Source: Roseateles terrae
GTDB taxonomy: Bacteria > Pseudomonadota > Gammaproteobacteria > Burkholderiales > Burkholderiaceae_C
Direction: 5' to 3'
Length of the DNA: 64,000 nt
Assembly: GCF_014192155.1 (NCBI RefSeq)
Contig: NZ_JACHXO010000005.1
Span: 1-64,000, forward strand
Shown here: positions 1 to 8,299 of the stretch, piece after piece
How positions within the stretch are numbered: position 1 is the first letter of the stretch
Layout: each line of letters opens with the position of its first letter
Notes under the pieces: model-generated
Told to the model about the DNA's origin: nothing
The model's input: only the letters and a program-made list of their open reading frames with translations
Databases searched by the model: none
Position numbers and translations under genes: made by a program

Positions 1-94
1 CGAGGCAAACTACTATCGGCAACTCGCCAGTCAGAACTCCGCCGTAATGGCCTGACTTAAACCAAACAGCCTCCGCGGAAACCGGGTTGATTCA
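1..94 (+). mobile_element. Right end of an IS3-like insertion sequence (partial)
   Basis: The window opens inside an element. A transposase tail stops at position 55. The following stretch, about 64-94, read on the minus strand starts TGAATCAACCCGG and runs into GGAGGCTGTTTGG. This resembles the terminal inverted repeats of IS3-family (IS407-type) elements, which start with TG and end with CA. The element would therefore end at 94. The left end lies outside the window, so family and target duplication cannot be confirmed. Confidence 0.5.
2..55 (+). CDS. C-terminal tail of an IS3-type transposase (partial)
   Basis: An open frame enters from the left edge and ends at TGA 53-55, giving the last 17 residues (EANYYRQLASQNSAVMA). 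It sits directly inside the IS-like inverted repeat, as the end of orfB does in IS3-family elements. No catalytic residue is visible, so the call rests on position and on the terminal repeat. Confidence 0.4.
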   Translation, partial: EANYYRQLASQNSAVMA

Positions 95-237
95 GGGTGG
101 TTGTTGTCCAGCGCGGTGGCGCCGTTCTCAAGCTCCCTCGTCAGCGCGGTCCAGTGCCCCAGTGACCCTAGACCGGAGCCGAATGCCCGAAAGACTCGTG
201 CTCCGCATGTTTCGATTTCTACAACTTGGATTGCCGA

Positions 238-729
238 TCACTGGCACCGACATGCGAATGAAGAAATCCTGTCGTTCCAAGCGTCACCCACATACTCGGC
301 GTCGCTATTGAAGGTGATTTGCGCACCCTTCTGGTCGCGATGTTCCCAGGCAACGATCTTGCATCCCGGCGAGACCCTGAAAGACGAGATCTTGTCGTTG
401 AACTTGCCGCCGACATAGTTGGCAATCCTCTTTCGCTTCAACGTGTATCGGTCGCCATCAAATCCGCGGTGCTCGTAGGCGTAGCAGGCACCGTCGCGAC
501 CAGTGAACTGGCCCGTCTCATGAGGGTCTTGAACAACGTTCCCCTTCTCGTCAACACCGATCCCCACGACGTCATTACAAGCTCCTGGCGGCGTCGATGC
601 GGTGCACTGCGCCGCTGCGCCAACACAAAACGTGCACATCACAACGGACACGCCTGCGAAAAACACCGATTTCAGCCAGCGGCTCAGGCTCAAATTGGAG
701 AAACGTTGATCACTGGATACGTCAGCCAC
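238..729 (-). CDS. Exported betagamma-crystallin-like protein
   Basis: 163 residues. A basic N-terminus and a hydrophobic stretch ending near AAAQ (about residue 41) form a probable signal peptide, so the product should be periplasmic or secreted. The mature part holds two Greek-key-like repeats. Each ends in a betagamma-crystallin signature of the (N/D)(N/D)xxSS type (NDKISSF and NDRISSF), typical of calcium-binding microbial crystallins and of peptidase-inhibitor family I36. Six or more cysteines suggest disulfides. The start is supported by GAGGAG about 7 bases upstream. The IS end lies just beyond the 3' end. A stress or inhibitor role is inference. Confidence 0.7.
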   Translation of the reverse strand: MADVSSDQRFSNLSLSRWLKSVFFAGVSVVMCTFCVGAAAQCTASTPPGACNDVVGIGVDEKGNVVQDPHETGQFTGRDGACYAYEHRGFDGDRYTLKRKRIANYVGGKFNDKISSFRVSPGCKIVAWEHRDQKGAQITFNSDAEYVGDAWNDRISSFACRCQ

Positions 730-881
730 AGAAATCTCCTCAGGTTGCGGTCTGGAAGATCTTCAACTTCGTTCCCCTGATGCTCAACCCTTCGGAGTAG
801 GGGGGGCGGCTCGACCAACTCAATGACAGCTCCGCCCATCAGCTGGGCCAAGAGCGGGGCTCCCCGGACCTTCAGTGATTG

Positions 882-1220
882 CTACTGTGCAGTTCTGACA
901 AGTTCAACGCCATCGACAACCATCTTCCACTTGTCGCCGTCTTGATGGGGCGGCGTGCTGACAACAAAAGTTGTGGCCATCGGGCCAATCCCGACCTCGA
1001 AGTTGTCCCCTACAAAGCCTTTCAGTGGCCCCTCAATCGAGGTGGATGCGCCACTCTTCAGTCTCTTGTACCTGACTGAACCGTCCTGGGTGATGAGCAG
1101 GTACATGGTCGTTTGCTGCCACTCTCCAACATACGCCGCCTTCTCCGGAGGAACGGGCTTCCCGCATCCGAACAGCGATGCCAGGAGAGTCAATGCAAAC
1201 AGCAGCTTCAGGAGTTTCAT
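882..1220 (-). CDS. Small lipoprotein of unknown function
   Basis: 112 residues. The N-terminus MKLLKLLFALTLLASLFGC is a lipoprotein signal peptide with lipobox LFGC, placing Cys19 as the lipidated residue. The remainder contains a GEWQQ segment and alternating hydrophobic/polar strands, suggesting a small beta fold. No family is recognised. It is followed on the same strand by the crystallin-like gene, 152 bp downstream, so co-transcription is possible but not shown. Confidence 0.65.
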   Translation of the reverse strand: MKLLKLLFALTLLASLFGCGKPVPPEKAAYVGEWQQTTMYLLITQDGSVRYKRLKSGASTSIEGPLKGFVGDNFEVGIGPMATTFVVSTPPHQDGDKWKMVVDGVELVRTAQ

Positions 1221-1337
1221 ATGAGATCTTCAGTGTGACTTTTTCGTTGTTCGCAAAAACGGCGCCAGCATTGCAGCGCTCATCCAGATGGGCAACTTCT
1301 TGACATCATTGATCGTCGGCAGACCCGCGCCTCCCGC

Positions 1338-2438
1338 TCACGACCCGCAATGCCGCCGATGCAGCGCTACCGTCGGCCCATCCGGATCCGGCTGCCCATA
1401 CACGCTCAGCTTCACTCCCTCAAAACGAGCCCAGCGCGCCAGCCATGAAGGACCAAACTTGCCGCTGGCGGCCACTGGCCGTTGGTAGGCCTGATCCTTC
1501 ACAGCTTCGTCCAAGGTAATGAACCGGTAGCCCATGGCCCTCAGCGTGCTCAGCGAGCGATCCAGCGTATCGGCATTCAACCGATTGGCATGAATCAGCA
1601 GGATCTGCGGAATCTGCCGCCCAAACAGCTGTGCCGACATCGATTCGAAAACACCGATCGACCGACGCAAATGAGCGTCGTAGTCGTCCTCGACAACTTG
1701 TCGATCCGCTGCGGCCTCGGTGCCGTCCAGGTGGTCATAGACGCAGGCGAACCAGTAGTCGTCATGGTCCACGGTGAAAGGCGCCAGGGTGTAGCCATGC
1801 GCCTGCAGAAACCGCTCGAAGGCTTCGCGGTCCGCTTCGTTTCGTCCTGTCTGGGTGAAAGGCGGGCGGTAGTAACGCAAGGGGACGCCGCGTTGCGTGG
1901 TCAGCCAGCGGGTGATGACCTCGCCCTTGAGTACGGCGGCCTGCACCTGCTCCACGCTGGTGTCCCACAGTCCCACGTGGCCGAAGTTGTGATTGCCCAG
2001 TGCCATGCCCGCATCCAGCCACGCTTCCAGGATGGCGGCACCACGATCGATCTGGCCGGCCACCAGCAGCCGGTCCTCATTGACGAAGCCGATGGCGGGC
2101 GCCTCATGACGGCGCAACGCTCGAAGCAGCGAATCGTTCAGACGGGACGCTTCCATCACGCTCATCGGCGTGGCGGAGGCAAAGGGCAGGTCGTCGATGG
2201 TGATGGCGATGCGCTTGTCTTCTATCGTCGCGCCGACAGCCCGCGGCGGCAACGCTGCTATCGCCATCGTCACCGCCAGCGCGAGCATCGCAGCGCGCCA
2301 TGGGCGGATCGCGACAGGAGGCCAAGGGCGGCACTGCGCAGGCCCAGGCTCGGGGTTAGGCCCCCGCGCGACCCAGCGACGAAACAAGCTGGCCGCAATC
2401 AGCCGGTGACACACAAGCACACTCCACCCGCGCTTCAT
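1338..2438 (-). CDS. Polysaccharide deacetylase family protein (CE4/NodB-like)
   Basis: 366 residues. The NodB homology fold is indicated by AITIDDLPFA (metal/base Asp pair), NHNFGH (metal-binding histidines), the RPPF motif, and a late LIHANRLNAD segment typical of the C-terminal catalytic His motif. Such enzymes remove N- or O-acyl groups from polysaccharides or peptidoglycan. Two starts are plausible. Position 2438 lies 4 bp after the DUF3667 stop with GGGGTGA upstream. Met51 (position 2288) would begin a clean signal peptide (MLALAVTMAIAALPP). The longer frame is given. Translational coupling to DUF3667 suggests an operon. Confidence 0.8.
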   Translation of the reverse strand: MKRGWSVLVCHRLIAASLFRRWVARGPNPEPGPAQCRPWPPVAIRPWRAAMLALAVTMAIAALPPRAVGATIEDKRIAITIDDLPFASATPMSVMEASRLNDSLLRALRRHEAPAIGFVNEDRLLVAGQIDRGAAILEAWLDAGMALGNHNFGHVGLWDTSVEQVQAAVLKGEVITRWLTTQRGVPLRYYRPPFTQTGRNEADREAFERFLQAHGYTLAPFTVDHDDYWFACVYDHLDGTEAAADRQVVEDDYDAHLRRSIGVFESMSAQLFGRQIPQILLIHANRLNADTLDRSLSTLRAMGYRFITLDEAVKDQAYQRPVAASGKFGPSWLARWARFEGVKLSVYGQPDPDGPTVALHRRHCGS

Positions 2439-2442
2439 CCGG

Positions 2443-3279
2443 TCACCCCGCCGTCAGCGATGTCAACACCACCAGCACCGCCACGCCCACGCTGAGCAGA
2501 GGTAGATAGAGCACAGTCAGCAGACCTTCACGCCACACACCGCCCCACCAACTCACGCCGTAGACCTTGCGCAGCGCCATCACGCCATAGACCACGGCCC
2601 AGGGCCAGACCAGATAGGACAGCCAGCCCGCCGCCAATGTCACCAGCGCCGCCAGAAACCAGAACGCATGCAGATGCAGCGCGAAGACAAAATGCTCCGC
2701 GTACTTCAAATGTCGCCGAAAGAACACGAGCGCCAGTAGCGCGGCAAAGGCCGGCTGCATCAGCAGCAGGGCGTAGGGCGAGTAGCGGTCGATGCGGGAC
2801 TGCAAGGCGTCTGGCTTCGCGGCCACGAGTCGGTTGCCGACATTGATCAATTGCCGCTCCACCCAGCCGCACTGTGTCTGACCAGCAGCTGTGGGGGCAT
2901 CGCTCTGGCAGCTGTCATGCTGCACCTTCACCGGCTGCGCGAAATTGATGCGGAACTCGGCGGCGCCCACCAGGTGCATGACGATGAAGAACACGAAGCT
3001 CAGACTCAGATACAGCCGCAGCGGCTGCACATAACGGCGTCGCCGTCCGAGGAAGTATTCGCGGGTCAATCGGCCTGGCAGGACCGCCAGCGCACCCAGG
3101 GAGCGCCACAGCGGGCCTTCAAGCGCCACATAGTGGCCAATGAACTCATGGATGAATTCCCGCATCGAAGCCGGATGCAGTGGCGTTTCCTGGCCGCAAC
3201 CAGGGCAGAACCGGGCTGTCCCGGGCAAGGCGACCTGGCAATTGGGACAGCTCGCAGGGTTGGAGTCGTGCGTCATCAA
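2443..3279 (-). CDS. DUF3667-family membrane protein with N-terminal zinc ribbon
   Basis: 278 residues. Two CxxC motifs (CPNC near residue 12 and CPGC near 29) form a treble-clef/zinc-ribbon head. It is followed by FIHEF...GPLWRSL and a Tyr/Arg-rich segment (LGRRRRYVQPLRLYLSLSF), then about four or five hydrophobic segments. This order matches DUF3667 proteins, whose function is unknown. The stop lies 4 bp before the upstream start of the deacetylase, so the two are probably one transcript. No strong ribosome-binding site is seen before position 3279. Confidence 0.75.
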   Translation of the reverse strand: MMTHDSNPASCPNCQVALPGTARFCPGCGQETPLHPASMREFIHEFIGHYVALEGPLWRSLGALAVLPGRLTREYFLGRRRRYVQPLRLYLSLSFVFFIVMHLVGAAEFRINFAQPVKVQHDSCQSDAPTAAGQTQCGWVERQLINVGNRLVAAKPDALQSRIDRYSPYALLLMQPAFAALLALVFFRRHLKYAEHFVFALHLHAFWFLAALVTLAAGWLSYLVWPWAVVYGVMALRKVYGVSWWGGVWREGLLTVLYLPLLSVGVAVLVVLTSLTAG

Positions 3280-3498
3280 GCGAACGATGAGTTGGCAAGG
3301 CGGTCGTCAGGGGGCGTGGTATTGCCGCTAAGGGCCTCGATGCGCGGCATCTGAAGCTGGGCACGATGATAGGAAGCGAGCGCTACGCCGTCCCTGCGGG
3401 AAAGCGCGCAGCGCGCCATAACAACACCTGGCCCGGGCCGGCCCGGCGCCCGTCAAATGTCCATGTCCCGGTCGGAGCGAACGCGGGCAGTGGCTGGG

Positions 3499-4419
3499 TC
3501 AGCGCACAGCATCGTGCGAATCGCTTTCGCCGTTCGGGCCGAGACGGCCGCTCAGTTCTGACGCGAAGAACTCCGTCACCTGGCGCACCCGGACCGGAAT
3601 GAACTTGCGGCTTGGCCAGATCAGGCAGACGTCTCGAGTCTGACCGATGAACGCTTCCAGAACGCGACAGACGTCAGATTCCAAGCGCTCGCCCGCCAAT
3701 GAGGCACTGTTGAACATGCCGATGCCCACGCCCGCATGAACGGCCGACAGGATGGTCTCCACCGTGTTCGACGCCAGGTTCCCGCTGACGGTCACACTTC
3801 GCCGACCTCTCGGGCCATTGAACACCCATTGATTGATGCCGTTGAAGATCAGGCAGTTGTGGTGGACCAGATCCTCCGGCGTCTTGGGAAAGCCATGCAG
3901 AGCGAAGTATTGACGCGACGCCACGCAGACCATGGCGGTGGTTGCCACCCGTCGCACCACCGCATCCGGGCTGACGGTCGGGCTGATCCGGATGGCGATA
4001 TCGATCCCTTCAGCCAGAAGGTCCTGCACGCCGTCCGTCAATTGCAGATCCAGTTTCAGCTTGGGATGCAATGCAAGCAGCTTCGGAACGAGCGGCAAGA
4101 CGTGCAGTCGTCCGAACGTGGCAGACGCTGCAATGCGCACCAGACCGGACAGTTCCCCGGTGCTGCCCATCAATTCACTGTCGGCATGCGCCACCTCATC
4201 AAGCAGCGGCTTCATCCGCTGGAAGTAGGTGCGACCTGCGTCTGTCAGATTCACGACGCGTGTGCTTCGCTGCAGCAGCTGCGCGCCCAGTCGTCGCTCC
4301 AGCGCACCCACGGCCTTGCTGACGCCGGACTGTGATTCCCCCAGACGTCTCGCAGCGGCGGAAAAGCCGCCGGTCTCCACGACGGCAATGAAAGCGGTGA
4401 GTTCCTGAAATTTGTCCAT
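3499..4419 (-). CDS. LysR-family transcriptional regulator
   Basis: 306 residues. Residues about 1-60 form the LysR winged helix-turn-helix (FIAVVETGGFSAAARRLG..QSGVSKAVGALERRLG), followed by a PBP2-like effector domain of about 200 residues (SGLVRIAASATFG to the C-terminus). It resembles the CrgA/DsdC-like group common in betaproteobacteria. It is transcribed away from the SDR gene at 4671, the usual arrangement for a LysR regulator and its target. An operator-like palindrome lies between them at 4511-4530. The effector is unknown. Confidence 0.9.
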   Translation of the reverse strand: MDKFQELTAFIAVVETGGFSAAARRLGESQSGVSKAVGALERRLGAQLLQRSTRVVNLTDAGRTYFQRMKPLLDEVAHADSELMGSTGELSGLVRIAASATFGRLHVLPLVPKLLALHPKLKLDLQLTDGVQDLLAEGIDIAIRISPTVSPDAVVRRVATTAMVCVASRQYFALHGFPKTPEDLVHHNCLIFNGINQWVFNGPRGRRSVTVSGNLASNTVETILSAVHAGVGIGMFNSASLAGERLESDVCRVLEAFIGQTRDVCLIWPSRKFIPVRVRQVTEFFASELSGRLGPNGESDSHDAVR

Positions 4420-4510
4420 GGCTCTACGGGGTCGGCCGGATGGTCAGCCCGGGGTGAGGTCGGCGCGCGCTTATTCCTTCTGGGAATTGGTGTGATTCAT
4501 GTCGCGCAGA

Positions 4511-4530
4511 TTATCAACGGTTGATGATAA
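4511..4530. promoter_or_regulatory. Putative LysR-type operator between divergent LysR and SDR genes
   Basis: Two nested inverted repeats lie here: TTATCA (4511-4516) with TGATAA (4525-4530), and ATCAA (4513-4517) with TTGAT (4521-4525). The outer arms read T...A with dyad symmetry, as LysR-type sites do. It lies 91 bp from the LysR start and 140 bp from the SDR start. Function is inferred from position. Confidence 0.5.
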
Positions 4531-4670
4531 ATCTAGGATGACTTCCATGCCGCACCCGAGGCACTGTGCCCGGCGATGCCGTTTCACGGCACAGGGATGG
4601 CGGCTTCAGCTGGACCGAGCGCCTTGACGGCGCCCGGAGTTCCAGGAATCCACCTTCAAGGAAGTTCACT

Positions 4671-5513
4671 ATGTCTGCATCTACGAGCGATTCGACCCAC
4701 CAACATTCCGCATCCGCATCCGCATCCGCATCCGCATCCGCATCCGCATCCGCATCCGCATCCGCACCCGCGCCCGCGCCCGCGCTTCCGCTCGATGGCA
4801 AGCGCGTCGTGGTGATCGGCGGCAAAACCGGCATCGGGCTGGGTGTTGCTGAGGCCGCTCGCGCGTCCGGTGCATCGGTCATCGTTGCCAGCCGCCGAAC
4901 CGAAACCGCGGAAACACGGCCCGACCTCGTCCCATTCACTCAGGTCGAGTTGGACCTGCGCGACGAGTCCTCGGTCCGCGCCGCCTTCCAAACCATCGGT
5001 GCCTTGGACCACCTCGTTGTGACGGCCTCACCAGACCTGGGCAGTTGGGGAACCTTCATGGACGACGACATGCGAGGCGTACGCGGCTACATGGAGGGCA
5101 AGTTCCTCGGCAGCTGGGCCAGTGCTCGCCATGCTGCGCCGTTGCTGCGCGCCGGCGGCTCCATCACCTTCCTGACCGGCGGACTGGCGGTTCGGCCCAA
5201 GGCGGGTTTTGCCGCAGCGACGTCAGCCTTTGCAGCCGTTGAGGCCCTGTCTGCCTCGCTGGCGCTGGAGCTGGCGCCGACGCGGGTCAACACCATCCGG
5301 CCAGGGTTCATCGACACGGACATGTGGCGTTTCCTGCCGACCGAACAGCGGGAAGGATTGCGCCAGAAGATCGCTGCCGCATTCCCCGTGCGGCGTATCG
5401 GGCAGGCGGCAGACATCGGGCATGCGGCCCTGTTCCTCATGACGAATCCGTATGTCACCGGGACAGTGGTCGAGGTATCCGGCGGCGAGACACTGGTCCC
5501 AAGCGTGTCCTGA
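4671..5513 (+). CDS. SDR-family oxidoreductase with repetitive N-terminal tail
   Basis: 280 residues. The start at 4671 is chosen for the AAGGAAG site 7 bp upstream. After about 40 residues of low complexity (alternating Ser-Ala then Ala-Pro), a Rossmann domain follows, with GGKTGIGLG nucleotide-binding motif and an SDR C-terminal GFIDTDMW and VTGTVVEVSGG region. The usual catalytic YxxxK is not clear. The matching region reads GFAAATSAFAAVEALSASLA, with Phe where Tyr is expected, so activity may be altered. The tail is encoded by a CCGCAT hexamer tract. It is divergent from the LysR regulator and probably controlled by it. Confidence 0.82.
   Translation: MSASTSDSTHQHSASASASASASASASASASAPAPAPALPLDGKRVVVIGGKTGIGLGVAEAARASGASVIVASRRTETAETRPDLVPFTQVELDLRDESSVRAAFQTIGALDHLVVTASPDLGSWGTFMDDDMRGVRGYMEGKFLGSWASARHAAPLLRAGGSITFLTGGLAVRPKAGFAAATSAFAAVEALSASLALELAPTRVNTIRPGFIDTDMWRFLPTEQREGLRQKIAAAFPVRRIGQAADIGHAALFLMTNPYVTGTVVEVSGGETLVPSVS
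4708..4761. repeat. Hexanucleotide microsatellite CCGCAT x9 inside the SDR gene
   Basis: Nine perfect CCGCAT units in frame encode the Ser-Ala tail of the SDR protein, followed by degenerate CCGCAC and CGCCCG units. A six-base unit changes length by two residues per slip and never shifts the frame. Confidence 0.95.
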
Positions 5514-5639
5514 ACGGAGACCGTAGCCGCGCGGTCACGTCGCTCGAATCGATGGAACGATCCAGACGATTCGGACCATTCAAGCGAACGATTCAATCGA
5601 ACGATTGACGCTGGCCGCGCATCCCGGCAGACTCGCCAC

Positions 5640-5884
5640 CTTCAACCCGCCTCACAGGAGAAGACCATGACCCAAGTACATCGTGTCGCCCTTCTCATGT
5701 CCGGCCGCGTGAGCGTCCCGCGCTCCTGACCTTGCGACTTTCTCGCGCGACCCCCGTCGCGATCCCCGCAGGTCCATTGATCGCCGCGACTGCCGCGGCC
5801 GGCACCCCCGCCTTCAGCCCGTGCGCCCTCGCGCATGGAAACGTCCGCGCCTGCGCGGACGACGACTGACATCAATGGACTTCC
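5640..5884 (+). other. Structured leader RNA candidate upstream of rsgA-type gene
   Basis: This stretch lies in the gene-poor interval 5514-5884. Direct reading shows a 20-codon ORF with its own ribosome-binding site (5667-5729), then a hairpin CGCGAC-CCCC-GTCGCG (5746-5761). A perfect 10-bp inverted repeat, GTCCATTGAT (5772-5781) with ATCAATGGAC (5871-5880), encloses hairpins at 5822-5835 and 5842-5861 (CGTCCGCG-CCTG-CGCGGACG). The closing strand ends 4 bases before the ATG of the GTPase gene, where it could mask translation initiation. GCGAC at 5734-5738 could compete for the first hairpin. It matches no riboswitch class that I recognise. Confidence 0.45.
5667..5729 (+). CDS. Possible 20-residue leader peptide upstream of rsgA
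   Basis: A short ORF (MTQVHRVALLMSGRVSVPRS) preceded by CAGGAGAAGACC, an excellent Shine-Dalgarno sequence at correct spacing. It stops 155 bases before the GTPase start and directly precedes a run of hairpins. The arrangement resembles leader peptides that couple translation to attenuation. It could also be chance; no homologue is recognised. Confidence 0.4.
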   Translation: MTQVHRVALLMSGRVSVPRS

Positions 5885-6946
5885 ATGATTGACATCCATT
5901 TCGAGCCGCTGCAGGCGTTCGGCCTGACGCCGTCCATCGCGCAAGCCGCCGCTCAACTCACCACGCCGGAGCCTGCTCTGCGTCTGGCGCGCGTCGTCGA
6001 GACCCAACGCGACCGCGTCGTGCTGCATGACGGCGCGCTCGAGCATCAGGCCCGAATCAGCGCAAGGCTCCTCAAACAACTCAATTCCGCTTTCCAGGCG
6101 CTCACCATTGGCGACTGGGTCGCGATGCAATTGGACGAGCATCACCAGGCTTGGGTCATGGAGCGGGTGCCGCCCCTCACGCAGATTGCACGTCGCGCCG
6201 GGGACGGACGACGTCAGCCCCTCGCGAGCAATGTGGACACCGCCTTGCTCGTGATGGGACTGGACGCGGACTTCAACGCCCGCCGCATGGAACGATACCT
6301 TGCGATGGTGCGCGCCTGTGAGGTGCTGCCCGTGGTCGTTCTGACGAAGCGGGACATCGCCCCGGAGGCCGAGGCCCGTATCGCGGAGATGTACGCACGT
6401 CTGCCGGCCACCGTCCCGGTGCTGCCGGTCAATGCCTTGTCGCCAGAGACGCGCCAGGACCTTGGCCCCTGGGTGCACGGCGCCACCACCCTGGTGGTGC
6501 TGGGATCCTCCGGCGCCGGCAAGTCCACGCTGATCAACACCCTGACCGGCGCCGACCAGGCGACCGGCGGCGTGCGCAGCAGTGACGGCCGTGGCCGCCA
6601 CACCACCACTGCGCGGTCACTGCATCGCTGCGCCTCGGGCGGTTGCATCATCGATACGCCGGGATTGCGGACCTTCCGCCCGGACGCAGACGCTCGGCGC
6701 CTGGCATCTGCCTTTGAGGATGTGCAGTCCCTCGCCCAGCAATGCCGCTTCCGCGATTGCAGCCACTCGGGCGAGCCGGGCTGCGCCGTACGCGAGCACG
6801 TCAGTGCGGACCGTCTGGCCAACTATCAGAAGCTGTTGCGGGATGCACAGCGCAGCGAAATGTCGGCGCTGGACCGGATTGCGCTCAGGGGCAAATGGAA
6901 GGCGATCCAAAAGGCAGGGAGCCGGAGAGCGCAGGAGAAGCGGTAG
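5885..6946 (+). CDS. rsgA: Ribosome small-subunit-dependent GTPase A (RsgA/YjeQ family)
   Basis: 353 residues, normal for RsgA. It shows the circularly permuted GTPase order: OB-fold N-terminal region (about 30-100), G4 TKRD (154-157), G1 GSSGAGKST (207-215), G3 DTPG (257-260), then a zinc-finger C-terminus with C287, C292, H294 and C300. RsgA helps the late maturation of 30S subunits and is released on GTP hydrolysis. Genomes of this group can carry a second, divergent copy; which copy this is cannot be told here. It stands alone behind an unusually structured leader, which suggests conditional expression. Confidence 0.9.
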   Translation: MIDIHFEPLQAFGLTPSIAQAAAQLTTPEPALRLARVVETQRDRVVLHDGALEHQARISARLLKQLNSAFQALTIGDWVAMQLDEHHQAWVMERVPPLTQIARRAGDGRRQPLASNVDTALLVMGLDADFNARRMERYLAMVRACEVLPVVVLTKRDIAPEAEARIAEMYARLPATVPVLPVNALSPETRQDLGPWVHGATTLVVLGSSGAGKSTLINTLTGADQATGGVRSSDGRGRHTTTARSLHRCASGGCIIDTPGLRTFRPDADARRLASAFEDVQSLAQQCRFRDCSHSGEPGCAVREHVSADRLANYQKLLRDAQRSEMSALDRIALRGKWKAIQKAGSRRAQEKR

Positions 6947-6989
6947 CGGCCGACAGCGACAGCGACACCGCTGCCGCCCGCTCCATGGC

Positions 6990-8096
6990 TCAAGGATTGC
7001 CCTTGCCCCCGGAAGCTCCATACACCTGACCGGTGATGTAGCTGGCCTCCGTGGAGGCCAGCAGCACGTACACCGGCGCCAGTTCGGCGGGTTGTCCGGG
7101 GCGCTGCATCGGCGTGTCTCCGCCGAACTTCTGCAGCTTCTCCTGGGTCTGTCCGCCGCAGACCTGCAAGGGGGTCCAGAAGGGTCCCGGTGCCACGGCA
7201 TTCACCCGGATTCCCTGCTTGGTCAGCTGTTTCGCCAGACCTTTGGTGAAGATCATGATGGCGCCCTTGGTGGAGGCGTAATCGAGCAGGTTCTCGCCCG
7301 GGTCATACGCATTGACCGACGCTGTATTGATGATGGCGCTGCCCGGCGGCATGTGAGGAATCGCCGCCTTGCACAGCCAGAACGGCGCGTAGATGTTGGT
7401 CTTGAACGTCCAGTCAAACTGTTCCGTCGAGATGTCCAGAATCGATTCGTGGCTCTGCTGACGTGCTGCGTTGTTCACCAGGATGTCCAGCCCACCCAGC
7501 TGACGCACGGCGTCCGCAATCAGTCGCTGGCAGAAGCGCTCGTCGCGCAGGTCGCCGGGAATGGCCACTGCTTTGCGTCCCGCATCGCGAATGAGCTTCA
7601 CCACTTCCTGTGCATCCGGCTCTTCATCCGGCAGGTAATTGATGGCGACGTCAGCCCCCTCGCGCGCATAAGCAATGGCGGCAGCGCGTCCGATGCCGCT
7701 GTCGCCGCCGGTGATGAGCGCCCGTCGGCCGGTGAGACGTCCGCGTCCCACATAGCTCGATTCACCATGGTCCGGTCTGGGCGTCATCTTGCCGGCCAGG
7801 CCCGGCCAGGGTTGCTCCTGCTTCGGGAAAGGGGGCTTCGGGAACAGGTCACCCGGGTGGCGCAGTGGCGCCGCGGGCGGTGTGCCCGCCGAACCCGCAG
7901 CCTGACCCGACGATACGCCGGGCATGACCATCGCGGCCGCTGCAACGCCTGACACCACGCCGCTCATTGCATGGCGTCGGGTCAACGCACCGCCGCCGGT
8001 GGGGGCGGCGTCATTGGACGGACCGGACGACGGCCGGTCGGACCGACTGGCGGACGGATCAGCGTTCGAATCCTTCGGGCGATTGGGAGAGGTCAT
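6990..8096 (-). CDS. SDR-family oxidoreductase with exported-type N-terminus (YghA-like)
   Basis: 368 residues from 8096, chosen because AAGGAG stands 8 bp upstream. The N-terminal 75 residues carry a polar stretch, then [21 protein letters not shown], a twin-Arg-like or hydrophobic export segment ending near GQAAG. The SDR domain follows: [12 protein letters not shown] nucleotide-binding motif, VNNAA, serine in NTASV, catalytic YASTK, and a C-terminal [11 protein letters not shown]. This matches the YghA/general-stress SDR group, which oxidises alcohols or aldehydes with NAD(P). A possible Tat-exported or membrane-anchored SDR is unusual. It is divergent from the gene at 8300. Confidence 0.85.
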   Translation of the reverse strand: MTSPNRPKDSNADPSASRSDRPSSGPSNDAAPTGGGALTRRHAMSGVVSGVAAAAMVMPGVSSGQAAGSAGTPPAAPLRHPGDLFPKPPFPKQEQPWPGLAGKMTPRPDHGESSYVGRGRLTGRRALITGGDSGIGRAAAIAYAREGADVAINYLPDEEPDAQEVVKLIRDAGRKAVAIPGDLRDERFCQRLIADAVRQLGGLDILVNNAARQQSHESILDISTEQFDWTFKTNIYAPFWLCKAAIPHMPPGSAIINTASVNAYDPGENLLDYASTKGAIMIFTKGLAKQLTKQGIRVNAVAPGPFWTPLQVCGGQTQEKLQKFGGDTPMQRPGQPAELAPVYVLLASTEASYITGQVYGASGGKGNP

Positions 8097-8299
8097 GAAG
8101 AGAACTCCTTGAGTGAGGGCGGCGGCCCATGGGGTGACGATGTGGGTGCCTGCATCCCCGGCAACTCCGCCTCCCACGACCCTCGCCATACGCGCTCGCA
8201 CGCCTGCAGACAAAGGTCTCCGCGCCAACTCCTGCAAGCCGTCATCCTCGCTAAGGGACGGGGTCAACCAGAATCGAATCTGGCATCATCAGGGCCGCC

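Noticed and set aside
8255-8290. T-arm-like sequence (CCAGA, TTCGAT, TCTGG on the minus strand)
   Set aside because: No matching acceptor stem, D-arm or anticodon arm; not a tRNA.
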